Origin: Rhodoferax ferrireducens | GTDB taxonomy: Bacteria; Pseudomonadota; Gammaproteobacteria; Burkholderiales; Burkholderiaceae_C | Reading direction: 5' to 3' | NCBI GenBank assembly: GCA_002083775.1 | Contig: MTEI01000011.1 | Span: 1 to 64,000, forward strand | DNA: 64,000 nucleotides | Shown: positions 29,551 to 39,300 of the stretch, one piece after another | How the letters are laid out: the number at the start of each line of letters is the position of its first letter | How positions within the stretch are numbered: position 1 is the stretch's first letter | Translations under genes and position numbers: made by a program | The notes under the pieces: generated by a model | The model's input: the letters and a program-made list of their open reading frames with translations, nothing else | What the model was told of the DNA's origin: nothing | The model's database searches: none

Positions 29551-30318
29551 CTATTTGAACGCATCCCACAGCAGCTTGAGCCCGGTCAGCAGCATGCCAG
29601 CGTACAGAAACCCGTAAAACAGCCGCTGGCTGATGCGCCGCGCCAGCCACACCCCGACCCACACGCCAATGGGCGCAATCGGCAACAGCACCAACGAGGT
29701 CGCCATGTTGCGCCAGTCCAGCAGGCCCAGCCAGGCGTACGGGATCCATTTGGACAGGTTGATGACAAAGAAGAAAAACGCCATGGTGGCGGTGAAGCGT
29801 ACCGGCGACAGCCGCATCGGGATCACATAAGCGTTGACCGGTGGCCCGCCCGCGTGGGCGATAAAACTGGTGAAACCCGCCGTGGCGGTCAGGATCGCGC
29901 CCAGCCATTTGGGCGGCGGCGGGCTGTCTGGCTTGGGCGGAAACGCCACCCGCTGCGCCAGAAAAAGCAACGTGAAAGCACCCACCAAACCCGCTACCAC
30001 TTGCGCGTTGAGCACCTTGAACAGCAACGTGCCGACACCAATACCCACCAACCCCCAGGGCAGCAGGAACCGCAGCAGTTTCATGTCAAAGTCTTTGCGA
30101 AACGCGGCCATGCCCAGGATGTCCATCACCAGCAGCACCGGCATCAAAATGGCTGCGGCCTGTGGCACGGTCACCGCCAGCGCCATCATCGGCACCGCCA
30201 GCGAGCCAAAACCGGCGCCAAAACCGCTTTTGCTGATGCCCATCAACAGCACGGCGGGAATGGTGACCATGTAGAAATACGGGTCGGTGATCAGCGGAAA
30301 CGTGGTGGCAAACAACAT
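29551..30318 (-). CDS. TSUP-family (TauE/SafE) membrane transporter
   Basis: The 255-residue product is a polytopic membrane protein with the TSUP pattern: an N-terminal helix with GISKSGFGAGFGSLAVPMMAL and a central FTSFIAHAGGPPVNAYVIP. The family exports sulfite, sulfoacetate or other sulfur/organic anions; the substrate cannot be read from sequence. ATG 30318 begins directly at the first helix, unlike the longer track ORF. It is divergent from the DUF1841 gene. Confidence 0.88.
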   Translation of the reverse strand: MLFATTFPLITDPYFYMVTIPAVLLMGISKSGFGAGFGSLAVPMMALAVTVPQAAAILMPVLLVMDILGMAAFRKDFDMKLLRFLLPWGLVGIGVGTLLFKVLNAQVVAGLVGAFTLLFLAQRVAFPPKPDSPPPPKWLGAILTATAGFTSFIAHAGGPPVNAYVIPMRLSPVRFTATMAFFFFVINLSKWIPYAWLGLLDWRNMATSLVLLPIAPIGVWVGVWLARRISQRLFYGFLYAGMLLTGLKLLWDAFK

Positions 30319-30338
30319 GGCGCGACAATTAAACCACC

Positions 30339-30773
30339 ATGTTTGAACCCTCCCAAGCCGATGTTCGCCGTTTTTTTTGCTCCGTTTACGCCAAAGCCCA
30401 GGCCGGGCAAGCACTGGAAGCTCTTGAAACCATAGCTTCTCTGTGGATGAACGAGCATCCCGAATTCCATGCCGAACTCGCTGACCTGGACGGCGCGCTG
30501 GCCAGCATGGCGCTGCCGGAAGACGGCAAGAGCAATGCGTTTTTGCACCTGTCGATGCACCTGTCCATCACCGAGCAGTGCAGCATTGACCAGCCGCGCG
30601 GCATCCGCCAGGCGGTGGAGTTGCTTACCCACCGGCGCGACTCTTTGCACGACGCCCACCACGAGGTGATGGACTGCCTGGGCCAGATGATGTGGGAGAG
30701 CCAGCGCGCGGGCCGCCCACCCGATGGCAACGCCTACATGGCCTGTGTGCAACGGCGCGCTACACAAGACTGA
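30339..30773 (+). CDS. DUF1841 family protein
   Basis: The 144-residue helical protein begins MFEPSQADVRRFFCSVYAKA and contains HLSMHLSITEQCSIDQPRGIR and a His-rich HDAHHEVMDCLGQMMWE segment, the hallmarks of DUF1841. The function is unknown. The conserved His and Glu residues hint at metal binding (inference). It precedes the MoxR gene by 72 bp. Confidence 0.85.
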   Translation: MFEPSQADVRRFFCSVYAKAQAGQALEALETIASLWMNEHPEFHAELADLDGALASMALPEDGKSNAFLHLSMHLSITEQCSIDQPRGIRQAVELLTHRRDSLHDAHHEVMDCLGQMMWESQRAGRPPDGNAYMACVQRRATQD

Positions 30774-30845
30774 GCCGCCTGCCTTACCATCGTGCGCTTG
30801 CTGCGCCGCATTCGCTTTGACCCCCTCCTCACCCGACTGACCACC

Positions 30846-31700
30846 ATGAAATTCCAAGGCACCCCAAACTATGTCGCCACCGCAGACCTAATGCTGTCGG
30901 TGAACGCCTCCATCACTCTGCAGCGCCCGCTGCTGGTCAAGGGCGAGCCCGGCACCGGCAAAACCATGCTGGCCGAGGAAGTGGCGGGGGCGCTCAACTT
31001 GCCGCTGCTGCAGTGGCACATCAAAAGCACCACCAAAGCCCAGCAAGGCCTGTACGAATACGATGCAGTGAGCCGGTTGCGGGATTCTCAGTTGTCGGAC
31101 ATCGACGGTGGCGAGCGCGTCAAAAACATCCACAACTACATCGTCAAAGGCGTGTTGTGGCAGGCGTTCACGGCGGACCAGCCGGTGGCGCTGCTGATTG
31201 ACGAGATCGACAAGGCCGACATCGAGTTCCCGAACGACCTGTTGCGCGAGATCGACCGCATGGAGTTTTACTGCTACGAAACCCGTGAGCTGATCCGCGC
31301 CAAACACCGCCCGCTGGTGTTCATCACCTCGAACAACGAGAAGGAACTACCTGACGCGTTTCTGCGCCGCTGCTTTTTCCACTACATCAAGTTCCCCGAT
31401 GCAGTGACCATGAAGCAAATTGTGGACGTGCACTATCCGGGGCTGAAAGCCGAACTGCTGCAGGCGGCGATGAAGACGTTTTTTGACATCCGCAACCTGC
31501 CGGGCCTGAAGAAAAAGCCCTCTACCAGTGAACTGCTGGACTGGCTCAAATTGCTGATGGCGCAGGACATTCCGGCATCTGTGCTGCAAACCGAGGGTGA
31601 CAAGGTTGCGGTGCCGCCGATGGTGGGCGCGTTGCTGAAAAACGAGCAGGACGTGACGCTGTTTGAGAAACTGGTGTTTATGCAGAGCCGCAACCGCTGA
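30846..31700 (+). CDS. MoxR-family AAA+ ATPase
   Basis: MoxR ATPases act as chaperones with VWA-domain partners to assemble or load metals into enzyme complexes. Walker A GEPGTGKT is at about residue 36, Walker B ALLIDEIDKAD at about 115, and sensor motifs follow (VFITSNNEKELPDAFLRRC). ATG 30846 gives 284 residues starting MKFQGTPNYV. The VWA partner lies 1.5 kb downstream, separated by a GNAT gene and vapBC. Confidence 0.93.
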   Translation: MKFQGTPNYVATADLMLSVNASITLQRPLLVKGEPGTGKTMLAEEVAGALNLPLLQWHIKSTTKAQQGLYEYDAVSRLRDSQLSDIDGGERVKNIHNYIVKGVLWQAFTADQPVALLIDEIDKADIEFPNDLLREIDRMEFYCYETRELIRAKHRPLVFITSNNEKELPDAFLRRCFFHYIKFPDAVTMKQIVDVHYPGLKAELLQAAMKTFFDIRNLPGLKKKPSTSELLDWLKLLMAQDIPASVLQTEGDKVAVPPMVGALLKNEQDVTLFEKLVFMQSRNR

Positions 31701-31717
31701 ATTTTTGGAGATATGGA

Positions 31718-32314
31718 ATGGCTTTTGTTGAACCTGTCACCTTGACCGCTCGCGGTATCACTTTGCTGCCTTTGACGCTGGAACACGAATCGGGCTTGCG
31801 CGCGGCGGCGGCTGATGGCGAGTTGTGGAACATTCGCGTCACATCGGTACCCGAGCCGGAAGCCACCCGCAAATACATCGAAGACGCGCTGGCGATGCGT
31901 GAGGCGGGGAACCGGTTTGCCTTCTGCGTCACGGAAACGGCGACTGGCAAAGTGCTGGGCAGTAGCAGTTACCACGACATTCTGCCTGCCGTGAAACGGG
32001 TCGAAATCGGTTGGACCTGGTATGCCAAAAGCGTGCAGCGCTCGCACGTCAATAGCACCGCCAAGCTGCTGCTGATGACCCATGCGTTTGAGGTGCTGGG
32101 TTGCCATGTGGTCGGCTGGCGCACGGATAACTTCAACTTTGCGTCGCAAGCGGCCATCGAGCGGCTGGGTGCCAAGAAAGACGGCGTGCTGCGTGGCCAC
32201 GCCTTGCGCCGCGACGGCACCATCCGCGACACGGTGATGTACAGCCTGCGCAGTGGCGAATGGCCGGAAGTCAAGGCCCAGTTGCTGTATTCGCTGGACA
32301 AGCCGCGCGCCTGA
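31718..32314 (+). CDS. GNAT-family N-acetyltransferase (RimJ/RimL type)
   Basis: The 198-residue product has the GNAT core with VLGSSSYHDILPAVKRVEIGWTW and the acetyl-CoA-binding helix region NSTAKLLLMTHAFEVLGCHVV, closest to ribosomal-protein-type acetyltransferases. The substrate is unknown. It lies 17 bp after the MoxR gene and may be part of the same transcript. Confidence 0.88.
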   Translation: MAFVEPVTLTARGITLLPLTLEHESGLRAAAADGELWNIRVTSVPEPEATRKYIEDALAMREAGNRFAFCVTETATGKVLGSSSYHDILPAVKRVEIGWTWYAKSVQRSHVNSTAKLLLMTHAFEVLGCHVVGWRTDNFNFASQAAIERLGAKKDGVLRGHALRRDGTIRDTVMYSLRSGEWPEVKAQLLYSLDKPRA

Positions 32315-32334
32315 TCTGGACACGACGACTTACC

Positions 32335-32355
32335 GTATATACACTCGCAATATAC
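32335..32355. promoter_or_regulatory. Palindromic operator upstream of vapBC
   Basis: GTATAT and ATATAC form an inverted repeat around a 9-base spacer, 15 bases before the vapB ATG and just before an AAAGGAG ribosome-binding site. VapBC complexes usually bind such sites to repress their own operon, so autoregulation is likely. Confidence 0.65.
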
Positions 32356-32369
32356 TAAAGGAGTCGCTC

Positions 32370-32711
32370 ATGAACGCTCGCATACCCTCCAAAGCCATAT
32401 CAACCCGCAGTCTTGTGGAAACAACGGTGTTCCAGTCCGGCAACAGTCAAGCCATCCGTATTCCCAAAGAATTCCAGTTCCACACCAAGCGGGTAGAGAT
32501 ATTTCGGGAAGGCAATGCCATCGTATTGCGCCCTCTGCCGACAACCGCCACCGAAGCGCTTGCAGACCTCTCCCCTCTGAGCGCCGCTGAAGGCCGTGCG
32601 CTGGACCAGGCGATGGAACATCTTGACGACCTGTTGGCGCTGGATGAACCCCCTTCTGCCACGACACGGCGCCGTGCCAACACCCCTGCACGAAAACCCG
32701 GCACACCATGA
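32370..32711 (+). CDS. vapB: VapB-type antitoxin (AbrB fold)
   Basis: The 113-residue antitoxin has the swapped-hairpin AbrB/SpoVT core (TTVFQSGNSQAIRIPKEF, then VEIFREGNAIVLRPLP) and an acidic C-terminal half suited to wrapping the toxin. The N-terminus is about 20 residues longer than typical VapB, and the C-terminal Arg-rich tail is unusual. ATG 32370 has a strong ribosome-binding site. It overlaps the toxin start (ATGA). Confidence 0.9.
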   Translation: MNARIPSKAISTRSLVETTVFQSGNSQAIRIPKEFQFHTKRVEIFREGNAIVLRPLPTTATEALADLSPLSAAEGRALDQAMEHLDDLLALDEPPSATTRRRANTPARKPGTP

Positions 32712-33112
32712 AGCCGAGATACCTGCTTGATACCGACGTGTTCTCACTGATGGTCAAGGGCCAGGACGAAGCAATTAACACGCGGATGCAAACCCTGACA
32801 AAAGGCGAGGCGGTGCTGTCGGTGATCACGACTGGCGAATACTTCTATGGGATCGCACATGCCCCGGTGTCCGCACTGCGCGAAAAACGTGCCCAGCGTT
32901 TGATGGATTTTTTCGGTGTTTTGCCTCTGGATGCTGACGTGAGCATCAGCTACGGTGACATCCGTGCCGACTTGCGGAAAAAAGGTACGCCGATTGGCCC
33001 CAATGACCTGTGGCTCGCCGCCCAGGCCAAAACGCACGGGCTGATCATGGTGACACGCAACACCCGCGAGTTCAAGCGTGTCAAGGGCTTGAAAGTCGAG
33101 GACTGGTTGTGA
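32708..33112 (+). CDS. vapC: VapC-type PIN-domain toxin
   Basis: VapC toxins are Mg-dependent ribonucleases that often cleave initiator tRNA. The PIN acidic residues are in place: D8 (LLDTD), E44 (TTGEYFYG) and D100 (GPNDLWLAAQA), with a further acidic-neighbour position near TRNTREF. Length 134. The active site appears intact, so the toxin is probably functional. Confidence 0.93.
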   Translation: MKPRYLLDTDVFSLMVKGQDEAINTRMQTLTKGEAVLSVITTGEYFYGIAHAPVSALREKRAQRLMDFFGVLPLDADVSISYGDIRADLRKKGTPIGPNDLWLAAQAKTHGLIMVTRNTREFKRVKGLKVEDWL

Positions 33113-33164
33113 AAAAAATGTTTTCCCCGTGGTGGCTGCTGGTCATTGCCGCATTGGGTACCCC

Positions 33165-34379
33165 ATGCTGATCGACTTCTTCTACACCCTGCGTGCCGCC
33201 AAGCTGCCGGTTTCGGTCAAGGAATTCCTGACCCTGCTGGAGGCGCTCAAGCTCGGTGTCGTTGGACCAAAAACACCGCCAGCTGGCGACGATGACAGCA
33301 CCCCCAGCGGCTACAAGCTCGAAGACTTCTACTTTTTAAGCCGCGCCACACTGGTCAAGGACGAAAAGCACTACGACAAGTTTGACCGGGCCTTTGCCGC
33401 CTACTTTCACGGCGTGGAGCTGGTCACCGACTTCACCAAAGACATCCCTCTGGAGTGGCTGCAAAAAACGCTGGAACTCAACCTGACTCCCGAGCAAAAG
33501 GCGGCCATCGAGAAAATGGGCTGGGACGAGCTGATGGAGACGCTCAAAAAACGCCTCGAAGAGCAAAAAGAACGCCACGAAGGCGGCAACAAATGGGTCG
33601 GCACCGGCGGCACCAGCCCGTTTGGCCATGGTGGTTACAACCCGCAAGGCGTGCGCATCGGTGGCGCAGGCAAGAACAAAAGCGCAGTCAAGGTCTGGGA
33701 GCAGCGCGCCTACCGCGACTATGACGACACCCAGGAGCTCGGCACGCGCAACATCAAGGTGGCGCTGCGCCGCCTGCGCAAGTTCGCCCGCGAAGGCCAT
33801 GTGGAAGAGCTGGACCTGGACAACACCATCCGCTCCACCGCCGCCAACGCCGGGTACCTGGACATCAAAATGCGCCCGGAGCGCCACAACAACGTCAAGG
33901 TGCTGCTGCTGATGGATGTGGGTGGCACCATGGACGAGCACATCGCGCGTGTCGAAGAGCTATTCTCTGCCGCCAAGACCGAGTTCAAACACCTGGAGTT
34001 TTATTACTTCCACAACTGCGTGTACGACTTTGTCTGGAAGAACAACCGCCGCCGTTTTGCCGAAAAATTTCCCACCTGGGACATCGTGCGCAAATACAAC
34101 AAGGACTACAAACTGATCTTCATCGGTGACGCCACCATGAGCCCGTATGAGATTTTGCAGCCCGGTGGCAGCGTGGAATACAGCAACGAGGAAGCCGGTG
34201 CCGAGTGGCTGGGCCGCCTGACGCATGCCTACCCGCAGTTCGCCTGGATCAACCCCGAGCCGCAAGGCGTGTGGCAATACCGCCAGAGCATCAGCATCGT
34301 GCAACAGTTGATGAGCCAACGCATGTTCCCGATGACGCTCAAGGGGCTGGAAGACGCGATGCGCCTGCTCAGCAAATGA
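33165..34379 (+). CDS. VWA-domain protein (CoxE-like), MoxR partner
   Basis: The 404-residue product has an N-terminal helical region, a glycine-rich linker (GGTSPFGHGGYNPQGVRIGG) and a C-terminal von Willebrand A domain. The metal-site motif reads LLLMDVGGTMDEH, so it has DxGGT rather than the canonical DxSxS. These proteins work with MoxR ATPases. ATG 33165 is chosen because it begins MLIDFFYTLRAAKLPVSVKEF, the family N-terminus. The stop overlaps the tamA start (ATGA). Confidence 0.88.
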   Translation: MLIDFFYTLRAAKLPVSVKEFLTLLEALKLGVVGPKTPPAGDDDSTPSGYKLEDFYFLSRATLVKDEKHYDKFDRAFAAYFHGVELVTDFTKDIPLEWLQKTLELNLTPEQKAAIEKMGWDELMETLKKRLEEQKERHEGGNKWVGTGGTSPFGHGGYNPQGVRIGGAGKNKSAVKVWEQRAYRDYDDTQELGTRNIKVALRRLRKFAREGHVEELDLDNTIRSTAANAGYLDIKMRPERHNNVKVLLLMDVGGTMDEHIARVEELFSAAKTEFKHLEFYYFHNCVYDFVWKNNRRRFAEKFPTWDIVRKYNKDYKLIFIGDATMSPYEILQPGGSVEYSNEEAGAEWLGRLTHAYPQFAWINPEPQGVWQYRQSISIVQQLMSQRMFPMTLKGLEDAMRLLSK

Positions 34380-36313
34380 AGGCGCTCTGGCTGGCGCCGG
34401 CTGCGCTGCTGTTTCCCCTGCTGGGGGCTGCGCAGGCTGTGGCGCCGGTGGAGACCGACCCGGCCCAGTCCAGCCCCGAGGTACCCGCGCCGGCCAGCAG
34501 CGACGAGCCAGCCGGGGAACCACCCAACGCAGAAACCGACACCGATGACACCGCAGCCGAGACCTCCGAGCCAGCCACACCCGCCTTTGACCTCACCATC
34601 ACCGCTACCGATGAGATCAAGACCGTGCTGGAGCGTCAACTGGAGCTTCAGCGCTACCGCGCACTCACCGACCTGAGTGACGACGAGCTTGACCGCCTGA
34701 TGGACATGGCCCGGCTCGACGCGCAAAAGCTCCTTGCCACGCTGGGCTATTTCTCGCCGGTGATTGACATCAGCCGCACAGGTGACGACCAGGCCACCAC
34801 CGGGCGTGCCGTGCAGATCAGCGTGGTGGCGGGCGAGCCGGTGCAGGTCAGCCAGGTACAGTTGCGCTTCAATGGCCCGATCGCCACCGACCCGCAAGCC
34901 GCAGCGCAACGTGCCCTGATTGAGGGTACCTGGCTGCTGCCTGCGGGTAACCGAATGACGCAGGCCAGCTGGTCAGCCGCCAAACAGCAGGCGCTGCGCC
35001 AGCTCACCAGCCAGCGCTACCCCACCGGCACACTCAGCGCCACGCAGGCCGATGTGGACCCGGTCACGCATACCGCGCGTCTTGAAGTGACCCTGGACTC
35101 GGGCCCAGCCTACCAACTCGGCACGCTGGTCACCACCGGCCTGAAGCGTTATGACGCCGACCTGGTACGCCGCCTGGCCCGCCTGCCGCCCGGTGACGAT
35201 TACGACCTGAAAGAACTCATGGCTGCGCAGCAGCGCCTCACCAGCAGCGGCTACTTCAATTCGGCCTTTGTGCGGGTCGACACCACCACCGACCCGCAAG
35301 CGGCCCAGGTGCTGGTCACGGTACGTGAGGCGCGGCTGCAAAAAATCACATTGGGCGTGGGTGCCAGTACCGACAGCGGCGCCCGCATGAGCGTGGACCA
35401 CCTGCACAACCTGATGCCCGGGCTGGGCTGGCGCGCACTCACCCAGATCGCCATCGACCGTGAAACCCAGTCCATCGGCACCGAGCTGACCGCCCCACCC
35501 GACGACCGTGGCTGGCGCTGGAACACCTCGGTGCTGTTGCTCAATGAGCAGGGTGGCTCGTTTGACGTGGGCAGCCGACGCCTGCAGTTCGGCGCCAACC
35601 AGGCCGGTGAGCGCATCGACCGCAGCTACTACCTGCAATACGACCGCGCCGACACCACAGTCTCGCTGGAGGCGACTGAGCCCCAAGTGGCTGAGTCAGT
35701 CAGTGTCAACTACGCCTTCACGCTGCGCGAGTTTGACGCCTTGCCGTTCCCGTCCAGCGGCTGGGCGCTGGGGGTGGAACTGGGGGTGGGCACCACGCTG
35801 GGCAGCGACCGCTCGCCCTTCAGCCGGGTGCTAACACGCTGGCAAAGTTACTGGCCGCTGGGCAAAGACCCCGCCACAGGCGCCCCGGATCTGCACGCCG
35901 GACGCCTGGCCCTGCGCGCCCAGGTGGGCGCCGTGGTGGTCAGGGACGGCGTCAGCCTGCCCTCCACCCAACTGTTTCTGGCCGGTGGCGCCAACAGCGT
36001 GCGCGGCTACGGGCTGCGCACCATCGGCATCGAACTGCCAGACGGCCAGATCACCGCCGGGCGCTATCTGGCCACCGGCAGTGTCGAGTGGCAGCGCCCC
36101 ATCACCGCCAAGGGCCGCCTGACCGACTGGGAGAGCGTGCTGTTTGTCGACGCCGGGTCTGTGGCCAACAAGGCCGCTGACCTCAACACCCAGGTGGGTG
36201 TGGGTGCTGGCGTGCGCTGGAAAACACCGGTCGGCCCGCTGCAGATCGACCTGGCCTACGGTGTGCAGGTGAAAAAGTTGCGCCTGCACCTGAACGTGGG
36301 GTTTGTGTTTTGA
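34376..36313 (+). CDS. tamA: Translocation and assembly module protein TamA (Omp85 family)
   Basis: TamA is the outer-membrane pore of the TAM complex that helps insert some outer-membrane proteins. The 645-residue product has a signal peptide (LWLAPAALLFPLLGAAQA), an acidic Pro-rich linker of about 65 residues, POTRA domains with GYFSPVIDIS and SGYFNSAFVRV, and a C-terminal beta-barrel with the VRGYG loop motif. ATG 34376 was taken because it overlaps the VWA stop and starts the signal peptide. tamB follows with a TTGA overlap. Confidence 0.93.
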   Translation: MKALWLAPAALLFPLLGAAQAVAPVETDPAQSSPEVPAPASSDEPAGEPPNAETDTDDTAAETSEPATPAFDLTITATDEIKTVLERQLELQRYRALTDLSDDELDRLMDMARLDAQKLLATLGYFSPVIDISRTGDDQATTGRAVQISVVAGEPVQVSQVQLRFNGPIATDPQAAAQRALIEGTWLLPAGNRMTQASWSAAKQQALRQLTSQRYPTGTLSATQADVDPVTHTARLEVTLDSGPAYQLGTLVTTGLKRYDADLVRRLARLPPGDDYDLKELMAAQQRLTSSGYFNSAFVRVDTTTDPQAAQVLVTVREARLQKITLGVGASTDSGARMSVDHLHNLMPGLGWRALTQIAIDRETQSIGTELTAPPDDRGWRWNTSVLLLNEQGGSFDVGSRRLQFGANQAGERIDRSYYLQYDRADTTVSLEATEPQVAESVSVNYAFTLREFDALPFPSSGWALGVELGVGTTLGSDRSPFSRVLTRWQSYWPLGKDPATGAPDLHAGRLALRAQVGAVVVRDGVSLPSTQLFLAGGANSVRGYGLRTIGIELPDGQITAGRYLATGSVEWQRPITAKGRLTDWESVLFVDAGSVANKAADLNTQVGVGAGVRWKTPVGPLQIDLAYGVQVKKLRLHLNVGFVF

Positions 36314-39300
36314 AGCCCCTACTGCGCTGGAGCCTATGGACGCTGTTGGGCCTGTTGCTGGCCGGGCTGGGCCTGGGTGCCGGGCTGTGGGGCTGGTCGG
36401 GGAGCGACACCTCCCTGGCGGTGGCCTTGCGACAGGCGCAGCGTGTGCTGCCTGCCGGGCAGACGTTGGAGGCGCGCGAGGTCAGTGGCTCGCTGCGTTC
36501 TGGCGGGCGCATTGGCTGGCTGCGCTGGGAAAGTGGTGGCCTCAGTGTGGAAGCTTTTGACGTGACCGCCGCCTGGCTGCCTGCCGCGTTGCTGCAACGC
36601 CAACTGCGTTTGAGCCAATTGGCCATCCAGCGCCTCGTCATCCACGACCAGCGCGCGCCCTCACCGGCCAGCGCCAGCGAGCCACCCACCGATGTGGGCC
36701 TGCCGTTTCGGGTAGATGCCGCGGTACAGGTGAACGCGCTGGAATGGCTGGGGGTGAGCACCCAGCGGCTGGATCAACTGTCAGTTCATTATGTTTTTGA
36801 TAGCTACTTGCACAGACTGGAAAAGGGCCAGGGCCTGTTTTTATCTAATATTTACCGGTTTTCAGGCGAATTGCAAGCCAGCGGCCCGCTGGCGCTGAAG
36901 CTGCAGGTCGAGGGCGGGTTAGATGCCCCCGTGCCTGGCAGCACCGAGCCGCTGCACCTGAACGCACTGGCCACTGTGACCGGTGCGCTGGCCGGGCCAC
37001 AAGCCGAACTGGTGCTGCAAGCTGATCTGAAACCGCAGGGCACGCCAGCCCCGGCACCCGCCGCTGGTAGCAAAACCGCACCAGCGGCTATGCAGGCCAG
37101 CCTGTCGGCCCATATCGCCCCGTGGCAGGCGCAACGCATCCTGAGCGCAGAAGGACGCTGGCAGGCGCTGAACCTCGCCACCATCTGGTCCCAAGCGCCG
37201 CAAACCGCACTCACCGGCCAGGCCAGCGTCAGCCCGCAAGGCCCCGGCTGGCAGGCCAGGTTGGCCCTGGACAACACGCTCAGCGGCCCCTGGGACCAGC
37301 AACGCCTGCCGCTGCAGCAGTTGCAGGCGGGGCTGACCTATACCGACGGGCACTGGCTGCTGCAACACCTGCAGGCGCAAGCAGCCGGTGGCAGTGTGCA
37401 AGGCCGTGGCCAAACCAGCGCGGGTACCGCTGGTCTGTGGCAGGGCGAGGTGCAGGTGCAAGGCATCAACCCCGCTGCCATCGACACCCGCCTGGCTGCC
37501 GATGACATCAGCGGCACCCTCAGCGCACGCCAAAGCCTGGCCAGCGACCCGACCACGGCGCAGGGCAACGCCGCCAACCCGGTGCCAGTCACGCCCTTCA
37601 GTTTCGACATCGCCCTGCAGTCCACCCGCCAGCGCGCGGCCCAACGCGTGACCGCCAAGCCCGTCAGCGCCCAGGCGGATCTGCTGGCTGGCCTGCGGCT
37701 GGGCAGCCTTCAGGCCCAAGGTGTGTGGTCGGCACCGCAACTGGACCTGAGCTCGCTCACGCTGGAAGTCGCCCAGGCGCAACTGCGCGGCCAGCTCAAG
37801 GTCAACACCGCCAGCCTGGCCACCCAAGGCAAGCTCAGCCTGCAGCTGCCAGGCCTGCAGGCGCAGGCCGATGGCCGTCTGTCGCCTGCTGACGGGCTGG
37901 GCAACTTGTCTGTTCAGTTGCAAAACGCCAGCCAGGCCAACCAGTGGTTCCAGCAGTGGCCAGGTCTGGTCAGCCAACTCGCCAACCTCCAAGCCAGCGG
38001 CTCGGCAGCGCTCACCGCGCGCTGGCAAGGTGGCTGGCAGCAAAACGCCCAAGCGCTGCGCCTTGACGCCAGCCTGCAAGTGCCGCAGCTCGCCGTCGCC
38101 ACCCGCCCCGTACCACCCGCCGCGTCTGTGCAAATGCGGGTGCAAGACGCGCAGCTGGCGCTGTCTGGCCTGATGCGTGAGCTGACGATCAGCAGCCAGG
38201 GGCAAATTGGCTGGGACACACAGCAGGTCACTTGGCAAACGCAGGCCAGCGCAGGCCGTGGCCCAGACGGCGACTGGCAAGCCAGCATCCGGCAGCTGCA
38301 ACTGTCATTACGCCCGCCGGGCAGCCCCAACCCATGGCGGCTGCAAATCGGCACCGCCGAAGACGGCGCGCCCGGCCCATTGGCCCAACCCGTGACGCTG
38401 CGCTGGCAACCCGGCAGCGACGCCAGCACGTTGGCGGTGTCTGCGGGTTCAGCACGGCTGCGCGGCCCCCGGGCTGGCACCGTTGGCATCAGCTGGCAAC
38501 CCACACAATGGGTGCCGGCCAGCAACCCCGGCAAACCGGCGCAGTGGCGCAGCCAGGGCCGCGTTGAGGGTGTGCCGCTGGCCTGGCTGGACGCCTTCAC
38601 CGAACAGACCCTGGCCGAGCTGGGCGTCACCAGCGACCTGCTGCTGGCCGGCAGCTGGGACGCGGCTTCCAGCGACATGCTGCACTTTCGCGCCACGTTG
38701 GAGCGCAGCGCGGGGGATGTGCGCCTACAGGCTGAAGCCGGGCGCTCCGCCGCCCTGCCGGCAGGTTTGCAAGAAGCCTGGCTGCAGGTCAATCTGGACG
38801 GTGATCAGGTCGCCAGCACGCTGCGTTGGGACAGCGCGCGCGCTGGCAAGGCACTGGCGGCCTTCAGCACCCAATTGCGCCACGACAGCAGCGGCTGGGC
38901 CTGGCCTGACAGCGCGCCACTGGGCGGCAGCCTGCAACTGCAGTTGCCACCGGTCGACGCCTGGTCGGCTCTGGCACCGCCGGGTTGGCGCCTGCGCGGC
39001 ACGGTAGACAGTCACATCAACCTGGCCGGCACCCGGGCGCAACCCCAGTGGGAGGGCACGCTGCGCGCACGTGACCTGGCAGTACGCTCGCTGGTGGATG
39101 GCATTGACTTCAGCCAAGGCACGCTGGACGCCCGGCTGCACGGCCAGCAACTCGACATTCAGACCTTCACCCTGCGCGGCGCTGGCACGCCACAGAATAC
39201 CGCAGCGGGCGGGCAACTCAGCGTCACCGGCTCGGTGCGCTGGCTGGCACACCCAGGGCAGGCCAGCCCGGTACATCAGGTTCAGATGGCGCTGCAAGCC

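Noticed and set aside
36919-38301. 460-aa minus-strand ORF opposite tamB
   Set aside because: tamB has the family C-terminus and reads through; this frame is antisense noise from GC-rich sequence.
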